A stretch of 64,000 nucleotides of DNA from positions 1-64,000 of the forward strand of contig JALNQF010000010.1 in the NCBI GenBank assembly GCA_028456385.1, given 5' to 3'. This stretch comes from Ophiosphaerella korrae. Its lineage: Eukaryota; Ascomycota; Dothideomycetes; Pleosporales; Phaeosphaeriaceae. The notes beneath the pieces are model-generated. The model was not told the origin of the DNA. It saw only the letters and a program-made list of their open reading frames with translations, and made no database searches. The translations under genes and the position numbers were made by a program. Of this stretch, positions 35,998 to 46,784 are shown piece after piece (within the stretch, counting starts at the first letter, position 1; every line of letters begins with the position of its first letter).

Positions 35998-37402
35998 GGA
36001 CAGCGTGCAGACTTGCCGAGAGGACTACCAGAGTTGTTGTTGAGCTAACGAATCAAAACAAGCATTTGACGGCAAACTCCCAGCTAGGTGTGTGAGCCGT
36101 TGTAAGACTGGTCGGGAATAGGGAATAGATCCTGATTTACGCTTGCAGCCTGTCGGCTCAGTCAGCCTGCCACATGGTTCGTCGAGCCTTGCATACGCGA
36201 TGACACCAATAAGCATCCAACTGCACAATTACACGCGCGGCCCTTAGACTACCTTTCTCTTATTACCCAAAACTGTATTCTGAACGCTGTCTACCAACTT
36301 GTTGTGCCGCTGTTGAAAAGTGCCCGGGCCAGACCTCCAAAGCGCCTCCGGCGCTTGACCAACTCATGGATTTAGCCCATTCAACGGCATCATCGTCACC
36401 GTGGCTCTCCAACTATTATACGTTGTAATTGTGATACCACCAAGACTTGCGAAACTATTATTAAGAAAAACCCGGAAATAACTGAACAATGCTCACATGT
36501 TGGCAACTTAATATGTGGAGGAGCGGAGCTAAGTAGACTAAAAGCTGATGAGCTTGATCTTAACTGCAGAAGCGGAGACCGATTGAGGTGGCTGGTATCA
36601 ATATGTCCAAGCTAATTACTAAAAAAGAAGATCTCTAGTACGCTATTTTGCATAAGCTTTGAGATTTCCTGCATACACTGAATAAGAGAATTCCATGCTG
36701 CAGCACCGGCATTCTCCACCCTGATCTATTCAAAAGAGGCATTAGCTTGCTGTAGGCATTCAGCCCTGACCCGTTATGTAAAGGCCTACTACCACGTCCG
36801 GGATAATACAATTTAGTTTACCTTCAAGAAAACGCCTCTGGTATAACCTGAATCACTCCTCGCTGCACTGGGCGGAGGATAAATGCATGGCAAAATTCAA
36901 TTGACATCTGCCAAGCTTCCTAAATGGTAAAAGTGCAGCCCCACTTATCTACTGCACACCTGTTAAGGGTCCGTTGTTTCCCCACATCACTAGCACCTCC
37001 CATAGAGAGAAGCTAAAAGGAGGTAGCATCAACCCAAACATCCTATTTTGGACTAGCTACCTTTTGAACGGTAGCTCCGCCCTGACAGGAGGTAAGACGA
37101 GTGCAAGAGTATATTGTCTCAGTTGTCTGAACGACTGATGTGAACACAGGTGAGGCAACCTTTCCTCCACTCCTCATTTACAGCAGGTGCTAAGGCACTT
37201 GAATTACCGTACTTATTTTCGCCTGAGCATTTCATTGCCTTGATGGCTTCTGGGATAGGTCGACCGCCTCGGATAAGTACACCGTCAAGTTCACTTCTCC
37301 TACTTTACCTCCCTTTCTCTATCTATATATTACTCCAAGCATACTCTTTCTACTTTGCTTTCTAAATTTGATCTTTTTCTATCAACCTCAATTTTCTATT
37401 CG
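35998..37402. other. gene-poor AT-rich region
   Basis: No gene is seen over 1.4 kb. It contains the promoter of the MFS gene and sequence without recognisable coding content. It borders a mobile-element-like repeat and may itself include older repeat debris. Confidence 0.5.
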
Positions 37403-37946
37403 AAGGCCCTGTTCGGTGCGCAGCTGTTTTTCAACCCGTTTTTGCCGTAGGTAGCGCCGAGTAGAGGGGCCGAGGGTGCCTTAGTCTGCCCCGCTAGCCT
37501 TATCAAATCGAGCCAGACAAATTTCAGTGCGTTCGGTGTGACGTTGTTTAAAGGAAGTTGAGATGGTGGTTAGCGTTGTTTACATGGTCAGTGCGCTGGT
37601 CGTATTTGAGATGACACAGCAGCTGCTTTGTTAGTTCACTCAATCAATCATATTCTGCATAACATGTGTTCCATCTTAGCTGTTTCCGTGACCGTCTCAA
37701 TCTCATGGAGTCTCCAAGTACGCCCTATAACGCCAATCCTGCGCGAGTCGCTCGCGCTGCTCTCAGTAAGGCCTCCCCATTTCCATCTCAGCGAATCTTG
37801 AGTGTAGTTACTACTCTCACATGGGCGCCCCTCTTGAGAATGCACAAGAAACTACTCGGCGAACCGAACGCGCACTTGTTTTCATTACGATTGCTATTTA
37901 TTTTTTAGAGAAACAGGAAAATTTCTAGCGCACGGAACAGGGCCTT
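37403..37946. mobile_element. 544 bp non-autonomous terminal-inverted-repeat element (MITE-like)
   Basis: The ends are 19-base inverted repeats. The left end (37403-37421) reads AAGGCCCTGTTCGGTGCGC and the right end (37928-37946) is its reverse complement with one mismatch. No transposase-like frame exists inside, so the element is non-autonomous. The interior segment 37543-37600 recurs, diverged, at 63923-64000, which shows that this is a dispersed repeat. A perfect target-site duplication is not visible, so the exact ends and superfamily (hAT or PIF/Harbinger type) remain open. Confidence 0.7.
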
Positions 37947-38000
37947 AGTTCTCAGATCTTAATTCTCTATTATGGATTCTTCTGCTCCTGCTCCTGTTCC

Positions 38001-38564
38001 TTGGGCTTTTGGCCCTATGTACAATCAACCCCCTCCTCAACATTTAAATTTGATACCCTGACTAGTTTTCTCCCTATAGCCAACTGGATGCAAATACAAC
38101 CTCCTGGTGCCGAAATCACACCAAACCCTTATACTATTTGCTACCCCAATGCAAAAATCAAGGCTAGTCATGTTAAGATTCCAAATCTACTGCCTCAAGG
38201 ACAAGAAGCGGCCTAGGCTGGAGCTACACTCAGCAAATCCCTGCTAAAATGGTCTGCGTTGCAACCTACTATTGAACTGGTTTGCTCTCCTCTCTCAAGC
38301 GCAGTGGATTATTCTGCATGAAGAAATAACTGGTATACCATTGCTGTGGCAAGAGATGGAAATGCTATTTGGGTTCATGACCCTGATTATTATTCCACCA
38401 ATTATACAGAATACGAAAATCAGAGGGTTGTTAGTGTGCATGGAAACAAGATGGTAAAAGAATTGATTAATGAGTGGCCTGGGGTTGAAGGAGTTTGGTA
38501 TCAGGGTCCTCCAGCAACATTTGCCCAGGGTCAGAGTGAATGTATGGGTAGGAGTGCTCTATAG
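38001..38564 (+). pseudogene. decayed ORF with two in-frame stops
   Basis: Unidentified. One frame is readable from 38001 to the TAG at 38564, interrupted by TAG at 38214-38216 and TGA at 38319-38321. Protein-like segments on both sides of each stop support one ancestral frame: FDTLTSFLPIANWMQIQ, SKSLLKWSALQPTIELV, then WYTIAVARDGNAIWVHDPDYY and NEWPGVEGVWYQGPP, ending QSECMGRSAL. The aromatic-rich second half looks like a folded domain that I cannot name. An ATG at 37972 opens a Pro-rich frame that runs into a different phase, suggesting a frameshift as well. It lies 26-55 bases from the TIR element at 37946. Confidence 0.55.
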
Positions 38565-40502
38565 GTAGAGCATACTATTCCTCCCCTCTGTGGCCGCTCA
38601 CACAAGCGAAGTGCAGTGTATCACACTAACAGTATCGAGAGCAGCGGACTCCCTAGCATCTGATAAGTCATCGGTGGCATACCGGAGAGACTGAATCGAT
38701 GCTGTGGGTCCGAAATGGAAGACGTTTGGGTTTCTCGCCGATTGTGACGGGTGTCGTCTGGAATTTCTCCTGTGAGAAGTCAGCATCTCTTGAACGATAG
38801 TAGATGAAGGAATGGTACCCCAAGAATCATGAACAATGGTGCTGTTGATCTCGAATGTATCGAAGGGGTTTAGCAGCTCTGTAGTAGCAGCAGCAGTTGT
38901 TGCACTGTTGCTGCATCTGCTGCTGATTGAGGGAAGAATACGGATTACTGCCAGTAGAACATGACAGAAAGAATGAAGATAGAATTTGATTTTCTGAAGA
39001 TGGAAGTCGAGTTCAAGTGTGGTCGAACGTGGGTTGTCGAAGACGGAAGTCGAATGTGAATTTTCGAAGATGGAAGAAGAGTCTCAGCGAAGAAGGAAGG
39101 AGAAAAAAGAGGTGCGGTACTGGTTAAGTACTCCTTTGGAAAAGTACGAGCTAGAATATTTTGGCATGGTGTTTACACTTGAGTGAGTGCTTTCGACTAT
39201 GAAGAAAGAACACTAGGATGACCATGCGAGACAAACACTGTGACTGGGGCAGGAGTGTTTGACTTGACAGTTACTTGTGGATAGTACCTTCATTTTAACG
39301 GTCGATCATGAGAAAAGAGCAGAGATGGTAGGAAGGTATACACATGGTATCATCTGGAGTATAGAACGGCGAGTACCATTCCTCTATCGTGGGAGGAGCT
39401 GGTGGGTCGATGGGAGAAGTAGCACACCGTGACAGAGGCGCTTGCATCGGCTCTCAGCGTGATTCAGATAACCGAGTGGGAAGGCTATTCAGAGAATACT
39501 TTGGGTAATGCCCATCTAAGATCTGTATCGACGTGGGCTTTGGGTGACTTAGCCTTCAATCAACTACTTGAATCAATAGCTGTGATCCGAGTCGACAAGT
39601 TACCTGCAAATGACATCATAGCCTTCTTTGTCGAGAGCTGTAAATTATTCACGATATAATTTGCTGACGAAATTGCGGAAAGAGAAACTGTGGCCGATTT
39701 GGTGTTCTGCTGACGTGCATGTCACGTGATGATGTAACCAGCCTGCGCATCTATTAGCCAACCAGCAGTATCGTTTTTTTTGATGATTAGTGGTGCTGCG
39801 TAACAACACTCGATTTCAAATTACCACAAAGTAATATCTGGCGGAAATTCACGCGTATTAGGAGCAACTATGTAGGCCCTCAGTCGAACGCAAAGGTCAA
39901 AAATACCCGAACAAGCTTCAGATGTTGTTTGCATGATTGTATGTCGTCATGAGGATCATTCAGTATATCTTGTCGAGCATAATAATATATGTGCTGAATC
40001 TCGCATTATTTTTACTTGGCTAACGGTGCCGTTCGTAATATTCTATCAAATTAGCTGCGGTTGTCACACACCCTTATGCTGAAGCTATCGAATAAATAAC
40101 CTCTCTATAACAACCTTAGTCACCTTTTCCGCCACCACGAGCATTGGCACGCCGATACCGCCGGCAAACCAAACACGGGATTGGTCTAAGAACGTTTGAC
40201 GCGGGATCTGTTATGGGTGAAAACTCTTGGTCTAAAACACGTGAGAATTGCGCAATATACGCTAGACTAGAACAGCGCCTGGATTTGCTGGTGCTCGTTG
40301 ATACAAAAGGACAGCAGCTCCTGGCTCCCCTCCATTTTGCCTTCTATCTTCTAGAAATCTTTTTCAGCTTGTACAAGCTGCTTCGGTCAATCTTTGAACT
40401 TTCCTCAAAGCTCGTCAACCACCAAAGTATGACGCCTTCGCCATTGCCCCCACTACCCCTCATGTTTGCCCTGTTTGACTAACATCATGAATAGAAAGCA
40501 TC
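38565..40502. other. intergenic
   Basis: No gene is recognised over 1.9 kb. There is a CAG/TTG-rich triplet stretch near 38882-38926. Near-repeated phrases (GATGGAAGTCGA, GACGGAAGTCGA, GATGGAAGAAGA) occur at 38999-39072. A CACGTG E-box lies at 39724-39729. The last part is the peroxiredoxin leader. Confidence 0.5.
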
Positions 40503-41482
40503 ATGTCTGATCGCACACCTCTTCGTTTGGGATCGATTGGTGAGACTGCCCTCTCAGAAATCAGGGAAAGCAATAAGAAAGAGCTTGTGTTTTGGCTCCT
40601 TGCTTTTTCGATCTTTGAGGCTCTGCGAGCGCCCCGGCAAGCTGTTTTCGGCGTGACTGACTATTGGACAGCTCCAAATTTTGACGCGGAGACTACTCAA
40701 GGCAAAATCAACTTCCATGACTTTATTGGGGATAACTGGGTAGTGCTATTTTCCCACCCTGCAGATTTCACCCCTGTCTGCACGACTGAGGCGAGTTGGA
40801 TCCCAGCGGACGGGTAAATGCCAGATATATATTGACTTCTATGCAGTTGGGTGCATTCGCTAAGCTCGAGCCTGAGTTTAAGAAGCGTGGAACCAAGTTG
40901 ATTGGGCTCTCCGCCAATGACATTCAATCTCATGGCGAATGGATCAAGGATATCAACGAAATCTCGGGCTCCAATCTGTCTTTCCCAATCATTGGAGATC
41001 AAGAGCGAAAGGTCGCATATGCTTTTGATATGCTCGATCACCAGGACATCACCAACGTCGACTCCAAGGGCATCGCTTTCACGATCCGTTCAGTGTTCAT
41101 CATTGACCCCAAGAAGACTATCCGATTGATTCTCAGCTACCCAGCGTCGACCGGTAACTTGCCCTTGCTTTGCTTCCGTGTATGAAAGGAGCAATGCGCT
41201 GACTTAACTAGGCCGTAACACAGCCGAGGTCTTGCGAGTCCTGGACTCTCTCCAGACCGGTGACAAGAACCGCGTCACAACGCCCATCAACTGGGTGGCA
41301 GGTGATGACGTTATTGTAAATGACATAGACTCCTCTGGACTATCGCAAGGTGGCTAACAACATCGTAGGTCCACCCCTCAGTGTCAAATGACGAGGCCAA
41401 GACGCTGTTCCCAGAGTTCCGCATTGTCAAGCCATATCTCAGGTTCACTCCACTTGCCAAGGAGAGCACAACCGCCCCATAA
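40503..41482 (+). CDS. 1-Cys peroxiredoxin (PRX1/Prdx6 type)
   Basis: Reduces hydrogen peroxide and organic peroxides by thiol chemistry in the cytosol or mitochondria. Five exons (40503-40539, 40672-40790, 40847-41153, 41212-41315, 41369-41482) give 226 residues, the family norm. The peroxidatic Cys is in [12 protein letters not shown] (Cys49). [65 protein letters not shown] and [19 protein letters not shown] match the Prx6 subfamily. There is no resolving Cys in the usual 2-Cys position. Intron 2 (40791-40846) begins with GC rather than GT. Using a nearby GT would break the frame, so the GC..AG assignment is well supported. Intron 1 is long for this window (132 bp). No clear mitochondrial targeting signal is seen. 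Confidence 0.93.
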
Positions 41483-43237
41483 GGGAAGGGACGGCACGAT
41501 GCGCGATGGGGGGTGTACCGGTTGGGCCCTTGATTGAGGGGGCGGCTTGGGTATAAGAAGGATGGCGGTTCTAGAAAGAAGTGGGAACACCTCAAGGCCC
41601 CATGCCTGGACGGCGGGTTCTTAAGGCTGAAACGGCCTGGCAGTAATGAAATCAATATCATGACGACCAAAAGTGTGCCCTCCCTCCCAGTTTGCTTGAT
41701 ACTCCAAAAGCCGGACCCAAAGTGAAGTGCGCCCCACCGCCTGAGTCAGACTGGGTGAATAGGCTGTTGTCGATTCGTGAGGATTCCAGTTGGTTGCAGC
41801 GCCGCATCGCAGTTGGTTGCGCGAGGCCCAATTAGCCCCCCGGCATTGTCGCAGTGGGCGCAGTAAGAGGGCACACAAGTGGCCCCTCTCGCGTCTAGCA
41901 CAAGGCTGCGCGGCACCAAGGTCGTTTTAATTCATTCGAGCGCAGCGAAATTAATGCTCAGCCAACCGACTGTTCTGTCCGTACAGCCATTTTAGGCTGG
42001 CTCGTCGGCGTTGGTTCAACCGCTGCCCGGCGCTCGCCTCGTGGGCCGTCTGGTGGGCCGCATTCGCATTCACGCAGGTCAGCCTGCTCAAGTACTCTGC
42101 TATTACTGTCGCTGCGCTGCTATAGCGGGCAGTGACTTCACCGAGTACATCCATCCCTCCCACTGCGCCGCCCCCAGGCTAATCGCTCCCCGTCTCCGTT
42201 ATTATTCTGCGCTGCCCGCCCTTGCATCCGCCCAGCCTGCTTAGCTACTTGTAGTCTAGAAGCTAAATCTGCGCACGACCTCATCTACCAGTTCATCGCT
42301 TTCGCCGCGAGTCCAAGAGTCGAAACGCGAACGCGGAGCACTGCTTTTCCTGATCATACGTCTCGGTCGTCTGCACGGCCACTTCCCCGCTCCTGGACAA
42401 CTGCGCTGCGAGGTAAGGCCCGTGATTTTCTTCCAAAGTACCCCTCAGCTCTCCCTAGCTTTTGCAAGGCGTTTCTCTAGCGTCAAGTTTGCCGCCGACA
42501 TGTACTTTTTCGATGGATTACGCTGTCGGCGCCGCTGAGGCATGGCCGTCTTTCTTCTCCTCTGTCCCAGCCGCCCGTGTTGACGTGCCGCAAGCCTTTT
42601 CCTTGGTACGACTCGACGTTTCGGGATATGTAGCACAACACAAGCATGGCTTTTCAACATGATGCATGTCGACCAAACCTTGCAGAACGGCCTGCACCAG
42701 CAAGCTGTTACGGCTGGCCTTTGTCTAGCCATGTTGAAAACTCGCCGATTGTGCTCTTTCGGACCGTCTCTGCGTCTTCGTATTTCCTTGTCAAACTCGC
42801 AGTAGCTGATCATGTCACTCCCCCTAGGTCTATCCTATCCTACCTGGAGCGCCAGTACTTCACCCCGGGAATACCGCCACCGGCGTCAGAAAGTATCAAA
42901 GCTCCGGCAAGTCTTCAAGAAAAGACTGGTCGAATCTGCAGGTTCCCTTATCCGTTCCACTCTCCAAATCCCTTCTCTGAGGTATCCTGATCAATCTCCC
43001 TGTGGATCATTCTTTGGACCTGGCCGGCTTCGAGCGAAGCATATTCCAATTGCTATTTCGCCCTATGAAGTAGTCTTAGCTCCTGGAAGCCCCTGTACCT
43101 CGATTAGATTCACCTCTTCACGAACATCAACCTTCGTTTCAAGCGACCGCCCCAATCTCTCCGGTTCCCCTTAACCAGACCGCAAATCCACTAGCGACGC
43201 TTCCAGTGTTAGTGTTAGATCGCGGCATGTTGAAATA
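41483..43237. promoter_or_regulatory. long upstream region of the Ral2-like gene
   Basis: No gene is seen over 1.75 kb. GC-rich in the middle (41800-42400), then pyrimidine-rich sequence leading to the start at 43238. It probably includes a long, perhaps spliced, 5' leader. Open frames at 42445-43174 lack motifs. Confidence 0.45.
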
Positions 43238-45994
43238 TTGATACCTGACTGGGCCTTACCTATTCAAAGATTCTCAACACCAATTGATCTTACTCTTGAA
43301 CCCAAGGCGCTGAGCATTTGCAGTTCTGCGAATCCCCCTCCTGCCCCGGGGAGCATGGCCGCGCCTAGTACGAGCCGCAATAATACCCTTGATTCACAGA
43401 TATCGGCACCCTCAGCCTCTCAATTGTATTCCGGAAATTATAGTGGTTTGAATGGCAGTCAGACCAGCATCAATCGCCAGGATGGCCAAGAAGAGAGGGG
43501 CCCAGGCTCTGCTCGGACACCTGGAACGGGCAGTACGGATTCTCCGGCAATTGCAGGTTTAAATACTCCCTCTTCGTCAACTGCTGGGCTCTCGGGGCTG
43601 GTATGTAATGTTCACCGGACTACTGGACGCGAGCCGCATCCTCTAGTCGGTGCAACGACTACCATCCTAGGGGACAAGTTATATGTCTTTGGTGGTCGGA
43701 GGCTGTCACGCACGAGACCATCACTCACATCAGATTTGTACGAACTGGATCTTGTGAAGCGACACTGGACTAGGGTTGAGGCACGCGGGGACATACCAAG
43801 TGCACGATATTTCCACAGCGTCTGTCCACTTGGCGATACCAAATTGGTCTGTTATGGGGGCATGTCTCCGGCAACTTCTTCGTCTAATCAGGCTACGGCG
43901 GTACTCCAAGGTACTCCTGCCGATGCGCAGCCCGAGGTGGTAGTTATGTCGGACATTCACATCTTTGATGCCCCAACACGGACATGGATGCACGTCCCTT
44001 CGAGCGATCCACCCCAAGGCCGTTATGCCCACTGTGCGACCGTATTACCCTCCTCCGCAGTTTTCAGCTCTACAAGTGCTGCAGTAACAGCAATCCGCCA
44101 TAATCCAGCTTCAGCAAATCCGAACCAAGGCTCTCTTGGTGTTCAGTTAGAAGGTGATGGTGGCGCCGAAATGGTGGTAGTTGGTGGCCAAGACAGTGCA
44201 AATCACTATATCGAGCAGGTTAGCGTCTTTAACCTGAGAAGCTTGAAATGGACAGAGACGAGTACACTTGGCAGGAGCTGTGGAGCCTACAGGAGTGTTG
44301 TTGCGCCTTTGACTAACATCGATCCCAATGATATAGGCGCAGGATCAAAACAAGGCAGCGAACCACGGACCCCCGATGAAAATATGCCGACAACGAATAA
44401 CCAATCATCAATGCTCATATACTCGAATTATAACTTTTTAGATGTCAAGCTCGAACTTCAAGTACGGCATCCGGATGGAACTCTGCATGAGAAGCCAATG
44501 CAGGGAAACTTCTCGCCACCGGGCCTTCGGTTTCCTAATGGCGGTGTTATCAATAATCACTTCGTCGTCAGTGGAACTTTTTTGACTTCATCAAAGCAGG
44601 AGTACGCACTCTGGGCCCTAGATTTACGCACCCTCAGCTGGGGACGAATAGAGGCTGGCGGTAACATTTTTAGCCAGGGAAGCTGGAATCGGGGTGTGTT
44701 ATGGAATCGCAGAAACAGCTTTGTGATTCTGGGCAATCGTAGGCGAAGCCTTGTCGAGGACTACAATCATCGACGAATCAATTTCACTAACATGTGCGTG
44801 GTAGAGCTGGAGGCATTCGGACTCTATGACAACCCTCGGAAAGTCACACCCAGCTCAGCTTTCCAATCTGTCAGCGCCCCGCCTCAAAATGATCACCTGG
44901 ATTTGCTAGCTGGAGGAAGGACATTGTTACCGGCAGCGACTGAACTTGGCCAGATGGCTTTGGGTATACGAGAGTTCGCAGATATGGACTTCCTTGCCAT
45001 ACATGGTGAGCGCATACCCGTCAATTCTCATCTCATCGCGCGGCGCTGGGGTCCGTATTTCAATCAGCTTCTTCGTGAGAGCACCCGAAGCGAGGAGAAG
45101 GAAAATGCAGATGCGGCAACTTTGCGACCAGGGACCCATTCACACCCCTCGCGCAACTCAAGTATCACCATTACTCCCTCGATAAGGACGAATTATTCGG
45201 CTGCTACCACACTTACCGCTAATACGATTACACAGTCTGATGTTGCGGCCACATCATCGACCTCATACTCTTCTCTCAGCCCACCCGACCCCATCTCCCA
45301 ACCTCCAGCTCAGCGGCCACGAACATTGTACCTACCACACACACATTTTACACTTCAAGCACTCATCCACTACCTCTACATGTCATCCCTCCCACCCCAA
45401 AACTCACCCCTCTGCACCCCCCAAATCCTCTGCTCCCTCCTCCAACTTGCACGCCCCTACCACATCGACGGCCTCCTCGAGGCCATCATCGAACGCCTCC
45501 ACATCCTCCTCGACAACAGAAACACTGCCGCCATCTTCAACGCTGCCGCCATGGCCGCCGGCGGCGGTACCGGCATCGCCTTCCTCGGCGTCAACGGCGC
45601 CTCCGCTCCAAACGGCACAAACGGCTTCTCCGACCACCTCTCCCTCACCGCCGGCACAAACGGCACTTCTGTGACGGACGTCGAGCGCAGTCTTGATGCG
45701 GGGCTCCGTGCGCTGCGCGTCAATACGGACGTCGAGCGCTTCCACGACGATGAGGTGGGGTCTGCCGTGTCGGATGCGACGTCTGCGTCGTCGTCGGTTA
45801 GCGGGTATGATGGGAGCGGCATTGAGGAGCGCGAAGTGTGGGGCGGCGAAGTTAGTGCTGTGGTGGGATTGCAGAAACGCGGGTTGAGGGGTCTTATGGA
45901 GGGGCGGCGGATCCGCGAGATGGGGCGGGGCGGACGAGATAGGAGTCGGGATGAGGGGAGTGATGCGGTAGGATTGGGGCTGCAGGGAGCGTGA
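43238..45994 (+). CDS. kelch/BTB protein, Ral2-like
   Basis: Likely homologue of fission yeast Ral2, which acts upstream of Ras1 in cell shape and mating; the cellular role here is inference. A single 918-codon exon. ATG 43238 is the first in the frame, but ATG 43355 (MAAPSTSRNN) is also plausible. Residues 1-120 are Ser/Thr/Gly-rich. A kelch-type propeller follows: GATTTILGDKLYVFGGRR, SARYFHSVCPLGDTKLVCYGG, GRYAHCATVLP, EMVVVGGQDSANHYIEQVSVFNL and ALWALDLRTLSWGRI. A BTB-like fold begins near residue 580 (FADMDFLAIHGERIPVNSHLIARRW). After a 70-residue low-complexity insertion it resumes at YLPHTHFTLQALIHYLYMSSLP and ends at RLHILLDNRN. The C-terminus is Gly/Arg-rich. A BTB domain split by an insertion is typical of these fungal proteins. 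Confidence 0.75.
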   Translation: MIPDWALPIQRFSTPIDLTLEPKALSICSSANPPPAPGSMAAPSTSRNNTLDSQISAPSASQLYSGNYSGLNGSQTSINRQDGQEERGPGSARTPGTGSTDSPAIAGLNTPSSSTAGLSGLVCNVHRTTGREPHPLVGATTTILGDKLYVFGGRRLSRTRPSLTSDLYELDLVKRHWTRVEARGDIPSARYFHSVCPLGDTKLVCYGGMSPATSSSNQATAVLQGTPADAQPEVVVMSDIHIFDAPTRTWMHVPSSDPPQGRYAHCATVLPSSAVFSSTSAAVTAIRHNPASANPNQGSLGVQLEGDGGAEMVVVGGQDSANHYIEQVSVFNLRSLKWTETSTLGRSCGAYRSVVAPLTNIDPNDIGAGSKQGSEPRTPDENMPTTNNQSSMLIYSNYNFLDVKLELQVRHPDGTLHEKPMQGNFSPPGLRFPNGGVINNHFVVSGTFLTSSKQEYALWALDLRTLSWGRIEAGGNIFSQGSWNRGVLWNRRNSFVILGNRRRSLVEDYNHRRINFTNMCVVELEAFGLYDNPRKVTPSSAFQSVSAPPQNDHLDLLAGGRTLLPAATELGQMALGIREFADMDFLAIHGERIPVNSHLIARRWGPYFNQLLRESTRSEEKENADAATLRPGTHSHPSRNSSITITPSIRTNYSAATTLTANTITQSDVAATSSTSYSSLSPPDPISQPPAQRPRTLYLPHTHFTLQALIHYLYMSSLPPQNSPLCTPQILCSLLQLARPYHIDGLLEAIIERLHILLDNRNTAAIFNAAAMAAGGGTGIAFLGVNGASAPNGTNGFSDHLSLTAGTNGTSVTDVERSLDAGLRALRVNTDVERFHDDEVGSAVSDATSASSSVSGYDGSGIEEREVWGGEVSAVVGLQKRGLRGLMEGRRIREMGRGGRDRSRDEGSDAVGLGLQGA

Positions 45995-46065
45995 AGATCC
46001 CCAGGGGAAGGAAAGATTGATGTCTTCACATAGCGCATTGGAGTTGGGTGCGAGGCGTTAGTTGT

Positions 46066-46090
46066 GCGTTGCGTTGCGTTGCGTTGCGTT
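46066..46090. repeat. (GCGTT)n pentanucleotide repeat
   Basis: Five copies of GCGTT lie in the 3' flank of the Ral2-like gene. The call is by direct reading. Confidence 0.9.
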
Positions 46091-46424
46091 CTGGTGGATA
46101 AATTGGTTGTGTTGGGGTTGGGGTGATGACTGTTTGATGAGAATCGAATTGAATTGATTGATTAATTGATGCTATGTTGGTTGGCTTCGTCTCCTTGTGC
46201 GTAGCGCAGCGGCGCTCGCGTCTATGCTTCTTCTTGGGTATCTGCTTCTGCTCCCTGCTATCCCTCTCGGCAAGCCTTGCATTATCTGCCAGGCCCCGCC
46301 TTCGCGACAAATGCGTATCCATCTCAGGCCGACCATTCCAAAAAAAAAAAAAAAAACTTCTTAAAAAACTTAAAAAACTTCTAACATTCATACAGTTAGG
46401 GAAAGAACCCATTCCCATTCCCTT

Positions 46425-46784
46425 TCACCTCCACTCCCGCCTCGCCACCCTCTCCGGCCTCCGCGGCTCATACGGCGGCGGTGGCATATCCGGCTGCGGC
46501 TGCGGCTTCGTCGCGGGTGCGGGCGCGCCAGTCACCAGCCATGCGTCTGGCGTCTTCATGCGATACATGTACTGGTAGCGCGGATTGGCCTGTTGTCTCA
46601 CAGCGCGGTTTCTGCGCGAGCGGACGAACAGCGTGGCGAGGATAGCGCTAACGAAGAAGCCGACGCTGACGATGATAGCAAGGACGACGAGCCGGTGGCC
46701 GCGGCATGAGGTGTCATAGTACTGGCAGTCATAGTCGCGTTTGTGTAAGGGGATGTTTGTGGCGAGGTGTATGAGGGGCGGCAT
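46425..46784 (-). CDS. single-pass membrane protein with PY motif (RCR-like)
   Basis: A 119-residue protein. A short N-terminal segment with two Cys (DYDCQYYDTSC) precedes one transmembrane helix (LVVLAIIVSVGFFVSAILATLFV). A basic stop-transfer stretch (RSRRNRAVRQQ) and a Pro-rich tail follow, containing MPPPPYEP, a PPxY motif for WW-domain ubiquitin ligases of the Rsp5/Nedd4 type. This layout matches fungal RCR-type proteins (Congo red resistance, chitin deposition, vacuolar sorting). The family call is by architecture only. The ATG used here follows 44 in-frame codons of another possible start at 46916 that lack protein-like character. Confidence 0.6.
   Translation of the reverse strand: MPPLIHLATNIPLHKRDYDCQYYDTSCRGHRLVVLAIIVSVGFFVSAILATLFVRSRRNRAVRQQANPRYQYMYRMKTPDAWLVTGAPAPATKPQPQPDMPPPPYEPRRPERVARREWR

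Noticed and set aside
45232..45674. Alternative Ser/Thr/Pro-rich open frames over the Ral2-like C-terminus
   Set aside because: They lie in other frames of C-rich coding sequence, and the Ral2 frame contains the BTB segments.
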